From Zymobacter palmae (GTDB lineage: Bacteria > Pseudomonadota > Gammaproteobacteria > Pseudomonadales > Halomonadaceae), in NCBI RefSeq assembly GCF_003610015.1, contig NZ_AP018933.1, positions 372,001 to 436,000 on the forward strand: a stretch of 64,000 bases of DNA. The letters run 5' to 3'. A model generated the notes under the pieces. The model made no database searches. It had not been told where the DNA came from and saw only the letters and a list, made by a program, of their open reading frames with translations. Positions within the stretch are counted from its first letter, which is position 1, and the number at the start of each line of letters is the position of its first letter. Of this stretch, positions 17,129 through 26,122 are shown piece by piece. A program made the position numbers and the translations under genes.

Positions 17129-18670
17129 TTATTCTAGCGGCCGGACCTCCTTGTCACATGATATGAGATATTCCCTAGCGATATGACGTCGACTTATTTT
17201 GTTATTAACGATAGGAATAGTGTCGACGAAGCTGATGTTTTCTGGAATTTTATAATGAGCGATCTTGTCCGCTAGATAATTTTTTATTGCTGTTGATGAA
17301 AGCGTTTTTCCGCGGTGCATTTCGATCATGGCAATGATGGATTCCCCCTTTGCAACGTCAGGAATAGCGAATACCACTGCCTTGGCAATATCCGGATGCC
17401 TTAATAACTCTTCCTCAATTTCCAGCGGATAGACGGGATAGCCCGCGATCTTGATGAGATCTTTCTGGCGGCCAAGCGCTTCTAGGCAACCATCAGCATG
17501 TCGACGCACCAGATCACCAGTAGGGATCCAGCCGTCCTCATAAACGGGTTCAATGCCTTTGTCTGTCCATCGCCCTGCCGTTTTGGCAGGAGATTGAACG
17601 AACAGCTCTCCTACCTCGCCATCTTCCCCATTATCAGTAACGATCTTGATGGCTGTTGTGGGCAGCGGCCAGCCCAGGGTGGGCGCGGAGGCTTTGGTCA
17701 GATCGGGGTGGTGGATGGTGATGCAACCCTGTTCAGTTTGGCCGTACGAGTTCTGCAGGTGGCCGCCGAACGTGGTATGGAAGCGCTGGGCGATTTCGAG
17801 CGGGCATGTATCGCCACCCGATACGCAGGCTGTGGCGCTAAGGACAGGTACATGGTCAAGCTCTTGGGCTGCAACGGTAAGATCATGGAAATTGGCTGGC
17901 GTGCCGGTAAACCACGATAACTGGTAGGTGTTCAGTACCTTGAGAACGGTGTGGGGGGCGTGGTTATCGGTCAAGATGACAGGGCGATGCAGGCTTAGCG
18001 AAGCCAATGACGTCTGAATGGACCAAGGGCTGATGACATCGACCATGGAGTAGAAGGGGGCAGTGTTGGTCGCTTTGACTGATAGCGCCATGGTTGAACA
18101 TACGATATCAATGATGGCGCTTATGGCTCGGCGGGAAAAGGCAAATCCCTTAGGTTGCCCCGTAGTGCCTGACGTATAGAAAATGCTGGCAATCAGATCG
18201 AGTGATAGCGGTGGCGGTGAAAAAGAGCCTCCCGCCTGTAGTAGGGAGTGCCAAGACTGTGCTTTGCCGGTCGGCGTTTTCATGCCAATGACCCAGCGAC
18301 CCTCCAGCGTGCAGGCTTCGTCGATCGCTTCTCGGTTGGCTGTGTAGCTTGTGGTATCTCCTAAGTAGAATCGTGCCCCGCTATCCGAAATGATTTTGCT
18401 GATGTCTTTATTGGGAAGATGAGGATTGGTTGGTACGAATGTCGCGCCCGTAGCTAGGCATGCATAATAGCTCGCGATAAGTTCGATTCTATTTTTGCTG
18501 TGAAGAATAACTCTGTCGCCAATACGTAGCCCTTTTTTTACTAGGCCACACGAAATAGCCTCTATTAGCAAAAGTAGTTTTTGATACGATACGGATCGGT
18601 TGTTGTGATGAATAATAGCAGGTGAATCGGGGTGAGCTGATACGACTTTAGTAAATGAACGAAAGGGCAT
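17129..18670 (-). CDS. cfl: Coronafacate-amino acid ligase-like adenylate-forming enzyme (Cfl-like)
   Basis: 513 residues, ANL superfamily. It has the P-loop YTSGTTGQPKG, YGQTEQG (A5), PTGDLVRRHADGCLEALGR (A7-A8 hinge with Asp), KIAGYPVYPLEIEE and a C-terminal catalytic Lys in VNNKISR. The start MPFRSF at 18670 is preferred over an ATG 15 bases upstream because GGGAGG lies seven bases before it. In P. syringae Cfl joins coronafacic acid to an amino acid by an amide bond, and its gene is likewise first in the operon ahead of cfa1. The gene and its flanks are visibly more A+T-rich than the PKS genes, which suggests a mosaic or transferred cluster. It could equally be an unrelated acyl-CoA ligase, but position and length favour Cfl. 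Confidence 0.75.
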   Translation of the reverse strand: MPFRSFTKVVSAHPDSPAIIHHNNRSVSYQKLLLLIEAISCGLVKKGLRIGDRVILHSKNRIELIASYYACLATGATFVPTNPHLPNKDISKIISDSGARFYLGDTTSYTANREAIDEACTLEGRWVIGMKTPTGKAQSWHSLLQAGGSFSPPPLSLDLIASIFYTSGTTGQPKGFAFSRRAISAIIDIVCSTMALSVKATNTAPFYSMVDVISPWSIQTSLASLSLHRPVILTDNHAPHTVLKVLNTYQLSWFTGTPANFHDLTVAAQELDHVPVLSATACVSGGDTCPLEIAQRFHTTFGGHLQNSYGQTEQGCITIHHPDLTKASAPTLGWPLPTTAIKIVTDNGEDGEVGELFVQSPAKTAGRWTDKGIEPVYEDGWIPTGDLVRRHADGCLEALGRQKDLIKIAGYPVYPLEIEEELLRHPDIAKAVVFAIPDVAKGESIIAMIEMHRGKTLSSTAIKNYLADKIAHYKIPENISFVDTIPIVNNKISRRHIAREYLISCDKEVRPLE

Positions 18671-18724
18671 GTTAGCCTCCCTCATTTAATACGGTTATTT
18701 GCCTTTAAATCAGCAGCTGCAAGA

Positions 18725-18754
18725 TTAATAACAAGAACGTTATATAAGCGTCAA
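18725..18754 (-). promoter_or_regulatory. Candidate sigma-70 promoter of the cfl-cfa operon
   Basis: On the minus strand TTGACG (18754-18749) is followed after 18 bases by TATTAA (18730-18725), about 55 bases before the cfl ATG. The match is reasonable but not ideal. Confidence 0.4.
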
Positions 18755-18796
18755 ACGCCAAAAGTACAGTGTTAAAGAGAGAGCAAAAAAAGGCGT

Positions 18797-18820
18797 AAAT
18801 GCGCAAATATAAGCGCATTT
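18797..18820. promoter_or_regulatory. 8+8 bp palindrome upstream of the cfl promoter
   Basis: AAATGCGC and GCGCATTT separated by 8 A+T bases form a perfect dyad about 40 bases upstream of the cfl -35 candidate. This is a likely regulator binding site; it could also be a weak terminator on the plus strand, since T-rich sequence follows. Confidence 0.35.
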
Positions 18821-19152
18821 TTCTTGCGTGGTTACTGTTAGATAACTCTTTGTTCCCTTAAGGAATTTTAAGAAATGGAATAAGTCGGCTGTCCTTATGG
18901 AGAGGGCGCGCAGCGAAATCCTGTAGGGATAAATCCATTTTCTATGCGCTTTTTTACCATCTGGTTACATCAGCAAAAGTGCGCCGTTAAAGGGCTAGAA
19001 GGCATCATTTCGGGGCATTTCCCCCTTAGAAAAGGGTGGTTATGGACGTAGAAGGCAACCGCGCATGCACGTCTGAGGTTCTTCGGGTGCACCGAAGGTA
19101 TTGATCTGCCTGGACGCCGCGTCATTCACAGGATGAAGGTCGTGAAAGGGGA

Positions 19153-19181
19153 TTGTGATGACGTTAGCGTGAGGGTATAAT
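19153..19181 (+). promoter_or_regulatory. Strong sigma-70 promoter of rplU-rpmA
   Basis: TTGTGA (19153-19158), a 17-base spacer and a perfect TATAAT (19176-19181), about 100 bases before the rplU start. This leaves a leader of roughly 100 nt, suited to ribosomal protein autoregulation. Confidence 0.6.
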
Positions 19182-19288
19182 TCTTCGCCTTAAGCTCGTC
19201 GTGCTCCCTGTTAGATGGTTTCCAGAGTGGAACCACTTGAAGCAGGTCGACCCAAGTAGCAAAACAGATGAGTCCTTTGGAGAAGACC

Positions 19289-19597
19289 ATGTACGCAGTT
19301 ATCAAGAGCGGCGGTAAGCAGTACCGCGTTCAGGAAGGCCAGACCATCAAGCTCGAAAAGCTGGAAGTGGCTACTGGTGAAACCGTTACTTTCGACGAAG
19401 TCCTGCTGGTTGCTGGCGACGACGTCAAAGTAGGCGCCCCGGTTGTTGACGGTGCCAAGGTTACTGCTGAAGTCGTATCTCACGGCCGCGGTGATAAGGT
19501 CACTATCATCAAGTTCCGTCGCCGTAAGCACCACATGAAGCGTCAGGGCCACCGTCAGTGGTTCACCGAAGTCAAAATCACCGGCATTTCTGCCTGA
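19289..19597 (+). CDS. rplU: 50S ribosomal protein L21
   Basis: 102 residues beginning [14 protein letters not shown], the conserved L21 start, and ending with [16 protein letters not shown], the L21 signature region. An ATG seven codons upstream is possible, but GGAG lies eight bases before 19289 and the length from there matches E. coli L21 (103). It binds 23S rRNA. It is cotranscribed with rpmA 45 bases downstream and preceded by a strong promoter. Here the gene upstream is cfl, the last gene of the coronafacic acid cluster, rather than the usual ispB. Confidence 0.97.
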   Translation: MYAVIKSGGKQYRVQEGQTIKLEKLEVATGETVTFDEVLLVAGDDVKVGAPVVDGAKVTAEVVSHGRGDKVTIIKFRRRKHHMKRQGHRQWFTEVKITGISA

Positions 19598-19642
19598 TTT
19601 CTGACACGCATTTTCTACGAACTCACTTGAAGGAGCACTACA

Positions 19643-19900
19643 ATGGCTCACAAGAAGGCAGCAGGTAGTTCGCGTAACGGACGCGACTCCCAGTCCAAAC
19701 GCCTCGGCGTAAAACTGTTCGGCGGCCAGGCTGCTACAGCAGGCAACATCATCGTTCGTCAGCGCGGCACCAAGTTCCACGCTGGTACTAACGTGGGTGT
19801 TGGTAAGGACTACACGCTCTTCGCTCTGACCGACGGTAAAATCAAGTTCGAAACCAAAGGTCCGAAACAGCGTAAATTCGTCAGCGTCGAACCGGCCTGA
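19643..19900 (+). CDS. rpmA: 50S ribosomal protein L27
   Basis: 85 residues with the conserved N-terminus [16 protein letters not shown] and GVKLFGGQ, the flexible tail that reaches the peptidyl transferase centre. The length matches E. coli L27 (85). AAGGAG lies upstream of the ATG. It is second in the rplU-rpmA operon and is followed by a strong intrinsic terminator. Confidence 0.98.
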   Translation: MAHKKAAGSSRNGRDSQSKRLGVKLFGGQAATAGNIIVRQRGTKFHAGTNVGVGKDYTLFALTDGKIKFETKGPKQRKFVSVEPA

Positions 19901-19958
19901 TGATCGCGTAAACGGGTGGGCATGCTGACTGGCATGGCCAGTATCAGTGCCGCCTGGA

Positions 19959-19984
19959 AAGCCCCGCACACGCGGGGCTTTTTT
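19959..19984 (+). terminator. Intrinsic terminator after rpmA
   Basis: The G+C stem GCCCCGC / GCGGGGC with flanking A-T pairs and a 4-base loop is followed by TTTTTT. It separates the ribosomal operon from obgE. Confidence 0.85.
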
Positions 19985-20070
19985 GCATGTGTGCTTGCCG
20001 GTGCGAATGGCCGTCACATAGAAAAGGTCATCGGTATGCCGGTGCACAGACAGTATTCGGGAGATAGCGC

Positions 20071-21270
20071 ATGCAATTCGTCGATGAAGCCACGATTACG
20101 GTAGAAGCAGGCAACGGTGGTAGTGGCTGCCTGAGCTTCCGCCGTGAGAAGTTCATCCCCAAAGGCGGTCCCGATGGTGGGGATGGCGGTCACGGTGGCA
20201 CTGTCTATCTGGTGGGCGATGAAGCGCTCAATACCTTGATTGACTTCAAGTACCAGCGGTTCTATAAGGCTGAAAACGGCCGCCCCGGTCAGGGCAGCCA
20301 GATGAGTGGCCGGCAGGGGGACGATCTGTACGTCAAGGTCCCTGTGGGCACTACGCTTATTGACGTCGATACGCTGGAAGTCATCGGTGACGTGACAGAA
20401 GCCGGGCAGGTGATCAAGGTGGCGCAGGGTGGACGCCGTGGTCTGGGGAACATTCACTTCAAGTCCTCGACCAACCGCGCACCGCGCCGTACGACACCGG
20501 GAACGCCGGGTGAGCGCCGCGAGCTTCGTCTGGAGCTCAAGCTGATGGCGGATGTGGGTCTGTTGGGGCTGCCGAATGCGGGCAAGTCTACGCTGATTCG
20601 CTCGGTCTCTGCGGCTCGTCCCAAGGTGGCGGACTACCCGTTCACGACCCTCGTACCCAACTTGGGCGTGGTCAAGCTGGATCGTCACGCGCACTTCGTT
20701 ATGGCGGACGTGCCGGGGTTGATCGAAGGGGCATCGGACGGTGCTGGGCTGGGGCTGCGTTTCCTCAAGCACCTGACCCGTACACGCCTACTGCTGCACG
20801 TCGTCGATGTGATGCCCGTGGACGGCAGTGATCCCGTTGAGTCCGCTCAGCTGATCGTGCAGGAGCTGGAACAGTTCTCGCCGACGCTGGCTGAACAGCC
20901 GCGTTGGCTGGTACTCAACAAGCTGGATCTGGTGGCCGAAGACGAGCGCCAGGCGTTGATCGACGATATCGTCGGCCGTCTGGGCTGGAACGGTCCCACC
21001 TTCCAGATTTCAGCCATCGCGCGCGAAGGCTGTGATGAGCTGATTCAGGCGATCTACCGCTGGCTGACCGAGCAGCGCGAACTGATCGCCGATAATGAAG
21101 ACGCCGCCGAGCACGAGCGTAGTGTTCGCGAGCGTATGGAGCAGGAAGCGGTAGAGCGTACCGAGGCGCGCCTGGCATGGCGCCGTCGTCAGAAAGGCCT
21201 GGATACAGAAGCATGGGATGACGACGACGATGATGATGACAGTGACGTCGAGGTCGAATACGTGCCCTGA
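20071..21270 (+). CDS. obgE: Obg-family GTPase (ObgE/CgtA)
   Basis: 399 residues. The glycine-rich Obg domain occupies about 1-158 (GGDGGHGG and similar turns). The G domain then has P-loop GLPNAGKST, switch DVPGLIEGA and NKLD. The C-terminus is very acidic, with a run of nine Asp. It is an essential ribosome-associated GTPase acting in late 50S assembly and the stringent response. GGGAG lies nine bases upstream of the ATG. It sits between rpmA and proB, a common gammaproteobacterial order. Confidence 0.97.
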   Translation: MQFVDEATITVEAGNGGSGCLSFRREKFIPKGGPDGGDGGHGGTVYLVGDEALNTLIDFKYQRFYKAENGRPGQGSQMSGRQGDDLYVKVPVGTTLIDVDTLEVIGDVTEAGQVIKVAQGGRRGLGNIHFKSSTNRAPRRTTPGTPGERRELRLELKLMADVGLLGLPNAGKSTLIRSVSAARPKVADYPFTTLVPNLGVVKLDRHAHFVMADVPGLIEGASDGAGLGLRFLKHLTRTRLLLHVVDVMPVDGSDPVESAQLIVQELEQFSPTLAEQPRWLVLNKLDLVAEDERQALIDDIVGRLGWNGPTFQISAIAREGCDELIQAIYRWLTEQRELIADNEDAAEHERSVRERMEQEAVERTEARLAWRRRQKGLDTEAWDDDDDDDDSDVEVEYVP

Positions 21271-21312
21271 TGACGTAGCTCAGGGCGTGAGCTAAACCAG
21301 AACGGAAGCTAT

Positions 21313-22452
21313 ATGACATCCCCTAGAAAAGAGCGTCAGGCTCTTCGTGATGTGAAGCGTGTTGTGGTCAAGATCGGCAGTTCTCTGTTGACCAATGATG
21401 GACGTGGGCTCGACGGGCGAGCCATTGGCAGCTGGGTCGACCAGCTGGTCGGGCTGTTGGCGAGAGGTATCGAACCGATCGTCGTCAGTTCGGGGGCCGT
21501 TGCTGAAGGTATGGTGCGGCTGGGCTGGCATGAGCGACCTACCGAGTTGCACGAGCTGCAGGCGGCCGCATCGGTTGGCCAGAGCGGCCTCGTGCAATGC
21601 TGGGAGAGCCACTTTTCTCGTCACGGTATCCGCAGCGCTCAGGTGTTGCTGACGCACGATGACCTGTCGAGCCGTCGTCGCTACCTCAACGCACGCAACT
21701 CATTGCATACCCTGACCGACATGGGGGTGATTCCGATCATCAATGAGAACGATGCCATCTCCACCAAGGAGATCAAACTCGGCGATAACGATACGCTGGG
21801 GGCGCTGGTCGCCAACCTGATGGACGCTGATGCGCTCATCCTGCTGACCGACCAGACCGGGCTCTACGATGCCGATCCACGCAAAAATCCGCACGCGAAG
21901 CTGATCGAAGAAGCGTTGGCGGACGATGAGCGTCTGGATGCCGTCGCCGGCGGCGGTGGCAAGCTAGGGACCGGCGGCATGGCCACCAAGCTCAACGCTG
22001 CACGACTGGCAGCGCGCTCTGGTGCCATGACGATCATTGCCAGTGGGCGTGAGAAGGACATTATTCCACGGCTGTTGGAAGGCGAACGTCTGGGAACGCT
22101 GCTAAAACCTGCCGATGAACCATTGAAGGCGCGCAAGCGTTGGATTGTCGGTCAGATGCAGTCGCGGGGCACGGTTGTGCTCGACGATGGTGCCGTGCGT
22201 CACCTGTGTGACAACGGTGCCAGCCTGCTACCCGTCGGGGTTAAGGCGCTGCGTGGGCGTTTCCGTAAGGGCGATTTGGTGACCTGTGTTGATCAGCAGG
22301 GGCGCCGGATTGCCAAAGGGTTGATCAATTTCGACCGCAACGAAGCCGAACGTATTCTAGGCGTCAGCACTGACCACATCAAAGAGTGCATCAACGGTGA
22401 GGTCGCGCATCACGGTGAACTGATTCATCGCGATGATTTGGTGCTGATCTGA
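21313..22452 (+). CDS. proB: Glutamate 5-kinase
   Basis: 379 residues: an amino acid kinase domain ([38 protein letters not shown]) and a C-terminal PUA domain from about residue 280. It phosphorylates glutamate in the first step of proline synthesis and is feedback-inhibited by proline. The long PUA-containing form is the usual proteobacterial type. It lies 42 bases after obgE and probably shares its transcript. proA is not in the window. Confidence 0.97.
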   Translation: MTSPRKERQALRDVKRVVVKIGSSLLTNDGRGLDGRAIGSWVDQLVGLLARGIEPIVVSSGAVAEGMVRLGWHERPTELHELQAAASVGQSGLVQCWESHFSRHGIRSAQVLLTHDDLSSRRRYLNARNSLHTLTDMGVIPIINENDAISTKEIKLGDNDTLGALVANLMDADALILLTDQTGLYDADPRKNPHAKLIEEALADDERLDAVAGGGGKLGTGGMATKLNAARLAARSGAMTIIASGREKDIIPRLLEGERLGTLLKPADEPLKARKRWIVGQMQSRGTVVLDDGAVRHLCDNGASLLPVGVKALRGRFRKGDLVTCVDQQGRRIAKGLINFDRNEAERILGVSTDHIKECINGEVAHHGELIHRDDLVLI

Positions 22453-22517
22453 TACCGCGATTTCGATCGCCGTATAAGGCGGCCGGTACGTTCGGTGCGT
22501 CACGTGTAACACGCTGT

Positions 22518-22554
22518 CATGAAGGCTGATCTGCGATAGGGGCCAGCCTTCATG
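22518..22554 (+). terminator. 11-bp hairpin downstream of proB
   Basis: CATGAAGGCTG and CAGCCTTCATG form a perfect stem with a 15-base loop, 65 bases after proB. No T-run follows, so it is an mRNA 3' structure or weak terminator rather than a classic intrinsic terminator. Confidence 0.4.
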
Positions 22555-22587
22555 CGCAGCGAATGTCAAGGAAGGTGGTCGTAGTGG

Positions 22588-22617
22588 TTGGCGTTTATAG
22601 CGCTTCACTGATAGAAT
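22588..22617 (+). promoter_or_regulatory. Candidate rpsT promoter
   Basis: TTGGCG, an 18-base spacer and TAGAAT, about 170 bases before the rpsT start codon. Confidence 0.45.
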
Positions 22618-22789
22618 GCGGCATCCTCTCAGACATGGCCCACGTGGCGTGACATCGCTAGGGCGATGTCGATCACAGGACCTGAATGTCTGAACTCCGC
22701 GCAGGCACTGCATTCGTGGTGTTGGCGGCAAGCGTCAGACGCAGCAATATTCCATAGATTCTTATCTGTCATATCTCCGGGAGTAGACA

Positions 22790-23056
22790 GTGGCGAACAG
22801 TAAACAAGCCCGTAAACGTGCACGTCAGGCAGAAGTCCGTCGTCAGCACAATGCAAGTCAGCGTTCCGTAGTTCGTACCTACGTTAAACGCGTCCTGAAA
22901 GCTGTCCAGGCTGGCGATCACGCCGCTGCCATGGCTGAATTCCGCGTTGCTCAGCCGGTCCTCGACCGCATGGCTGACAAAGACGTCATCGCCAAGAAAA
23001 AGGCTGCACGTCTGAAACGTCGTCTGAACGCACGAATTAAAAACCTGGCGGCCTAA
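22790..23056 (+). CDS. rpsT: 30S ribosomal protein S20
   Basis: 88 residues, highly basic, starting MANSKQARKRARQ, the conserved S20 N-terminus that binds 16S rRNA. The start codon is GTG with GGGAG upstream; non-AUG starts are known for rpsT and tie into its translational self-control. It is transcribed alone, with its own promoter candidate and a strong terminator just downstream. Confidence 0.97.
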   Translation: MANSKQARKRARQAEVRRQHNASQRSVVRTYVKRVLKAVQAGDHAAAMAEFRVAQPVLDRMADKDVIAKKKAARLKRRLNARIKNLAA

Positions 23057-23446
23057 GCCGGACAGGTGTTGCATGAAACCGGCTCCGGCCGGTTTTTTTG
23101 TATGTCTGCCTTATGGATTATCAACAGGCAGTCCTCTGCACCCCGTCCGAGGCGTAGTGGTAGCGAATCATTTCTACGCTTCCCTGTCACAGGAACATCG
23201 TGTTTTCGCTGTGGTATCTGTCCCTTTTCCGTCAAAGAACGGTAGGGGTAGGTGGCGTATCGAAAGCGCGGCGTGCGAGCGCTATCCGCTGTTGGCTCAA
23301 CTACGCTGTCGAGGTGCGATCGGAGCATCTCTCGCAGAGTGCTGCCTATGATCGGTCCGTGTTTATTGCGGGCTGAATCATAAAAAGGTGGCGTCGATGC
23401 GGGTAGCGCTCAGGGAAAGGTCTTGGATATCGGGAAACATCGACTC
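23057..23446. other. rpsT-murJ intergenic region
   Basis: 390 bases. Apart from the rpsT terminator I see no gene or RNA. The last 50 bases include an in-frame TTG that could extend murJ. Confidence 0.5.
23076..23099 (+). terminator. Intrinsic terminator after rpsT
   Basis: AAACCGGC / GCCGGTTT with a 4-base loop, followed by a run of T, 20 bases past the rpsT stop. Confidence 0.85.
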
Positions 23447-24994
23447 ATGGCAAAGGAAAAGTCGGTAGGGCTGCTGCGTTCGGGAATGGTCGTGGGCATC
23501 ATGACCATGCTGTCGCGCGTGTTAGGTATGGTGCGCGATGTGATGGTGGCAGCGCTATTGGGCGCAGGGGGTACCTCTGATGCCTTCTTCGTCGCGTTTC
23601 GCATCCCCAACCTGATGCGTCGTTTGTTTGCCGAAGGGGCATTCAATCAGGCCTTTGTGCCGGTACTGTCGGAATACGCCACCCGCGACAACCATCGTGA
23701 AACACGGGATCTGCTCAATGCCGTTGCCGGTAGCTTGGCAATTGTGCTGGCGATTGTGACGGCACTGGGCATGCTGTTTTCATCACAGCTGGTGTATATC
23801 TTTGCGCCTGGTTTTCGTGAGCACCCCGATCAGTTCTTGCTGACGACGCAGCTGCTGGAAGTTATGTTCCCCTATTTGCTGCTGATCTCACTGGCCGCTT
23901 ATGCGGGGAGTATTCTCAACAGCTGGGGGCGCTTTTCGATTCCGGCGTTGACCCCCATATTCCTCAACGTGACCATGATCATTGCCGTCAAGGTCGCACC
24001 GCTGTTTCCGGAGCCAGCCAAGGTGCTGTCATGGGGCGTATTGGCGGCGGGGTTCGTACAGCTTGGGTTCCAGTTACCCTTTATCGCCAAACTGCGGTTG
24101 CTACCGCTTCCCAAGCCCAACTTCCGTCACCCGGGGGTGAAGCGGATACTGAAGCTGATGGGGCCAGCGCTGTTCGGGGTCTCCGTGGCGCAGATCAACC
24201 TGATGATCAACACCATGCTGGCGTCGATGTTGACGGCTGGCAGCGTGACCTGGCTCTATTATTCCGACCGCATGACCGAGCTGCCGCTGGGGGTATTCGG
24301 GGTGGCGATCGGTACCGTTATCCTGCCGGCGCTGTCACGACGCCATGCGTCTCAGGATCGAGATCATTTTGCACGGATGTTGGACTGGGGCATCCGCATG
24401 GTACTGCTGGTCAGCGTGCCTGCCGCGGTCGCCATCTTCCTGATTACACAGCCGCTGCTGATCACACTGTTTAAGTACGGCCGCATTACTGTGCATGACG
24501 TTGAGATGACCGCTCAGTGTCTGCGGGTAATGTCGGTGGGGATCGTGGCTTTCATGCTGATCAAGGTGCTGGCCCCCGGCTTTTACGCTCGCCAGAACAC
24601 GCGAATGCCAGTCAAGATCGGCATGATAGCGATGGCAAGCAATATGGTCTTCAACCTATTGCTGTACAAGCATCTGGCCCATGTCGGCCTGGCTACTTCC
24701 ACCATGCTGTCGGCGTGTCTGAACGCGGGTATGCTGGGGTGGGCGCTGTACCGCGAGAAGGTGCTGGTCTTCCAGCCGGGCTGGTGGCGTTTTATGCTGA
24801 GACTGGGCAGTGGCTGCGCGCTGATGGGCGCGGGGCTAGTACTGTTCACGCCCGAACGCCAGCAGTGGCTGGAATGGAGCATTTATGAGCGTGCATCGGT
24901 GATGACGCTTGAAATCACCGTCGCCATGGTCGGGTACGTCGTCTGGCTGTTCCTAACCGGCATGCGGCTGCGCGATTTCAGAATGCAGGGCTGA
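23447..24994 (+). CDS. murJ: Lipid II flippase MurJ (MviN)
   Basis: 515 residues from the ATG at 23447 (MAKEKSVGLLRSGM); a TTG at 23423 would add eight residues. About 14 hydrophobic segments, with the MurJ signatures TMLSRVLGMVRDVMVA and FFVAFRIPNLMRRLFAEGAFNQAFVP near the N-terminus. It moves lipid-linked peptidoglycan precursor across the inner membrane. It follows rpsT and precedes ribF, a common gammaproteobacterial neighbourhood. The frame is intact. Confidence 0.95.
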   Translation: MAKEKSVGLLRSGMVVGIMTMLSRVLGMVRDVMVAALLGAGGTSDAFFVAFRIPNLMRRLFAEGAFNQAFVPVLSEYATRDNHRETRDLLNAVAGSLAIVLAIVTALGMLFSSQLVYIFAPGFREHPDQFLLTTQLLEVMFPYLLLISLAAYAGSILNSWGRFSIPALTPIFLNVTMIIAVKVAPLFPEPAKVLSWGVLAAGFVQLGFQLPFIAKLRLLPLPKPNFRHPGVKRILKLMGPALFGVSVAQINLMINTMLASMLTAGSVTWLYYSDRMTELPLGVFGVAIGTVILPALSRRHASQDRDHFARMLDWGIRMVLLVSVPAAVAIFLITQPLLITLFKYGRITVHDVEMTAQCLRVMSVGIVAFMLIKVLAPGFYARQNTRMPVKIGMIAMASNMVFNLLLYKHLAHVGLATSTMLSACLNAGMLGWALYREKVLVFQPGWWRFMLRLGSGCALMGAGLVLFTPERQQWLEWSIYERASVMTLEITVAMVGYVVWLFLTGMRLRDFRMQG

Positions 24995-25030
24995 CCGAGC
25001 CTGAACGATATTTGGCGGGACAAAGAACGT

Positions 25031-26065
25031 ATGGAACTGATCAGAGGCGTACACAACCTGCGTCCCGAGCACCGGGGCAGCGTGGTAACGATCGGCAACT
25101 TCGATGGTGTGCACAAGGGGCACCAGATGTTGCTGAACCGTTTGCGCCGTCTGGCCGATCAGCAGCATCAGCCATTGACCGTGGTGCTGTTCGAACCCCA
25201 GCCGCGTGAATACTTCGGAGCCGATCAGGCACCTGCGCGACTAACGCTACTGCGTGACAAGGTGCGTCTGCTGGCACGCTGCGGTGTCGATCGCGTGCTG
25301 TGCCTGGCCTTCAACCAGCGCCTGCGTGAGCTGTCTGCCCAGCAGTTCATTGAGCAGATTCTCGTGAAGGGGCTAGGTGCGTCCTATGTCGTGGTGGGCG
25401 ATGATTTCCGGTTCGGCTGTGATCGCAAGGGTGATTTCACACTGTTGCAGCAGCAGGGCATGCAGCACGGCTTCCACACCGAGCATGCGGCGACCTTCCT
25501 GCTCGACGATGAGCGCGTCTCCAGTAGTCGTGTACGCACGTTGTTGGCGTCGGGCAATTTTCGGCAGGTGGCCTGCTTGCTAGGACGCGCTTTCTGCTAT
25601 GAAGGGCGAGTACGCCAAGACCGCCAGTTGGGGCGAACGCTAGGCGTGCCGACCGCCAACCTTCCGCTGCCCATGAAGCCGCCTGCACTGCAGGGTGTGT
25701 ATGTTGTGGCGGTGAAAACGGAAGATGGGCAGGTGTACTGGGGCGTTGCCAATATCGGCTGGCGTCCGACTGTGGGCAGCACGCGCCCCGTGCTGGAAGT
25801 ACATCTGCTGGACTTTTCAGGGAATCTCTACGGCCAGCGGCTGACGGTCATTCCCTGTCAGCGGCTGCGTAGAGAGATGCGTTTCGATGGCATTGACGCC
25901 TTGCGCGCACAGCTGATGCGTGACATTGATGCCGGACACCATTACGCCGAGCGTATGGCCGCCGGAGCCGAAGGTTCATCACGTCTGAGCGCGCTCTGCC
26001 GTGACGATGCCGACGGCTGGACACTGCTGGCGACTGCGCCGGCCGTGACAGAATCTGCGTCCTGA
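25031..26065 (+). CDS. ribF: Bifunctional riboflavin kinase/FAD synthetase
   Basis: 344 residues. The N-terminal FMN adenylyltransferase has GNFDGVHKGHQ (nucleotide motif) and SSSRVR. The C-terminal riboflavin kinase domain, from about residue 185, has GRTLGVPTANL and ANIGWRPTVG. It makes FMN and FAD. About 30 residues longer than the typical E. coli protein, the excess being C-terminal. It starts 36 bases after murJ and leads into ileS, the standard order. Confidence 0.96.
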   Translation: MELIRGVHNLRPEHRGSVVTIGNFDGVHKGHQMLLNRLRRLADQQHQPLTVVLFEPQPREYFGADQAPARLTLLRDKVRLLARCGVDRVLCLAFNQRLRELSAQQFIEQILVKGLGASYVVVGDDFRFGCDRKGDFTLLQQQGMQHGFHTEHAATFLLDDERVSSSRVRTLLASGNFRQVACLLGRAFCYEGRVRQDRQLGRTLGVPTANLPLPMKPPALQGVYVVAVKTEDGQVYWGVANIGWRPTVGSTRPVLEVHLLDFSGNLYGQRLTVIPCQRLRREMRFDGIDALRAQLMRDIDAGHHYAERMAAGAEGSSRLSALCRDDADGWTLLATAPAVTESAS

Positions 26066-26122
26066 CAGGGCGCATGCTGTATCTACATTTCCAATTGACC
26101 TGAATCAGGCGACGAGTTGTCC

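Larger units (their letters stand above)
18671..19288. other. Divergent intergenic region between cfl and rplU
   Basis: About 620 bases with no plausible gene. The left half is A+T-rich and carries the cfl promoter candidate and a palindrome. The right half has a strong promoter for rplU and a long 5' leader. No regulator gene lies between the toxin operon and the ribosomal genes. Confidence 0.6.
22453..22789. other. proB-rpsT intergenic region
   Basis: 337 bases without a gene. It holds an 11-bp hairpin after proB, a promoter candidate, and a leader of about 170 nt before rpsT that may serve S20 autoregulation. Confidence 0.5.

Noticed and set aside
19211-20047. 278-codon minus-strand frame over rplU-rpmA
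   Set aside because: Shadow of two certain ribosomal protein genes on the other strand.
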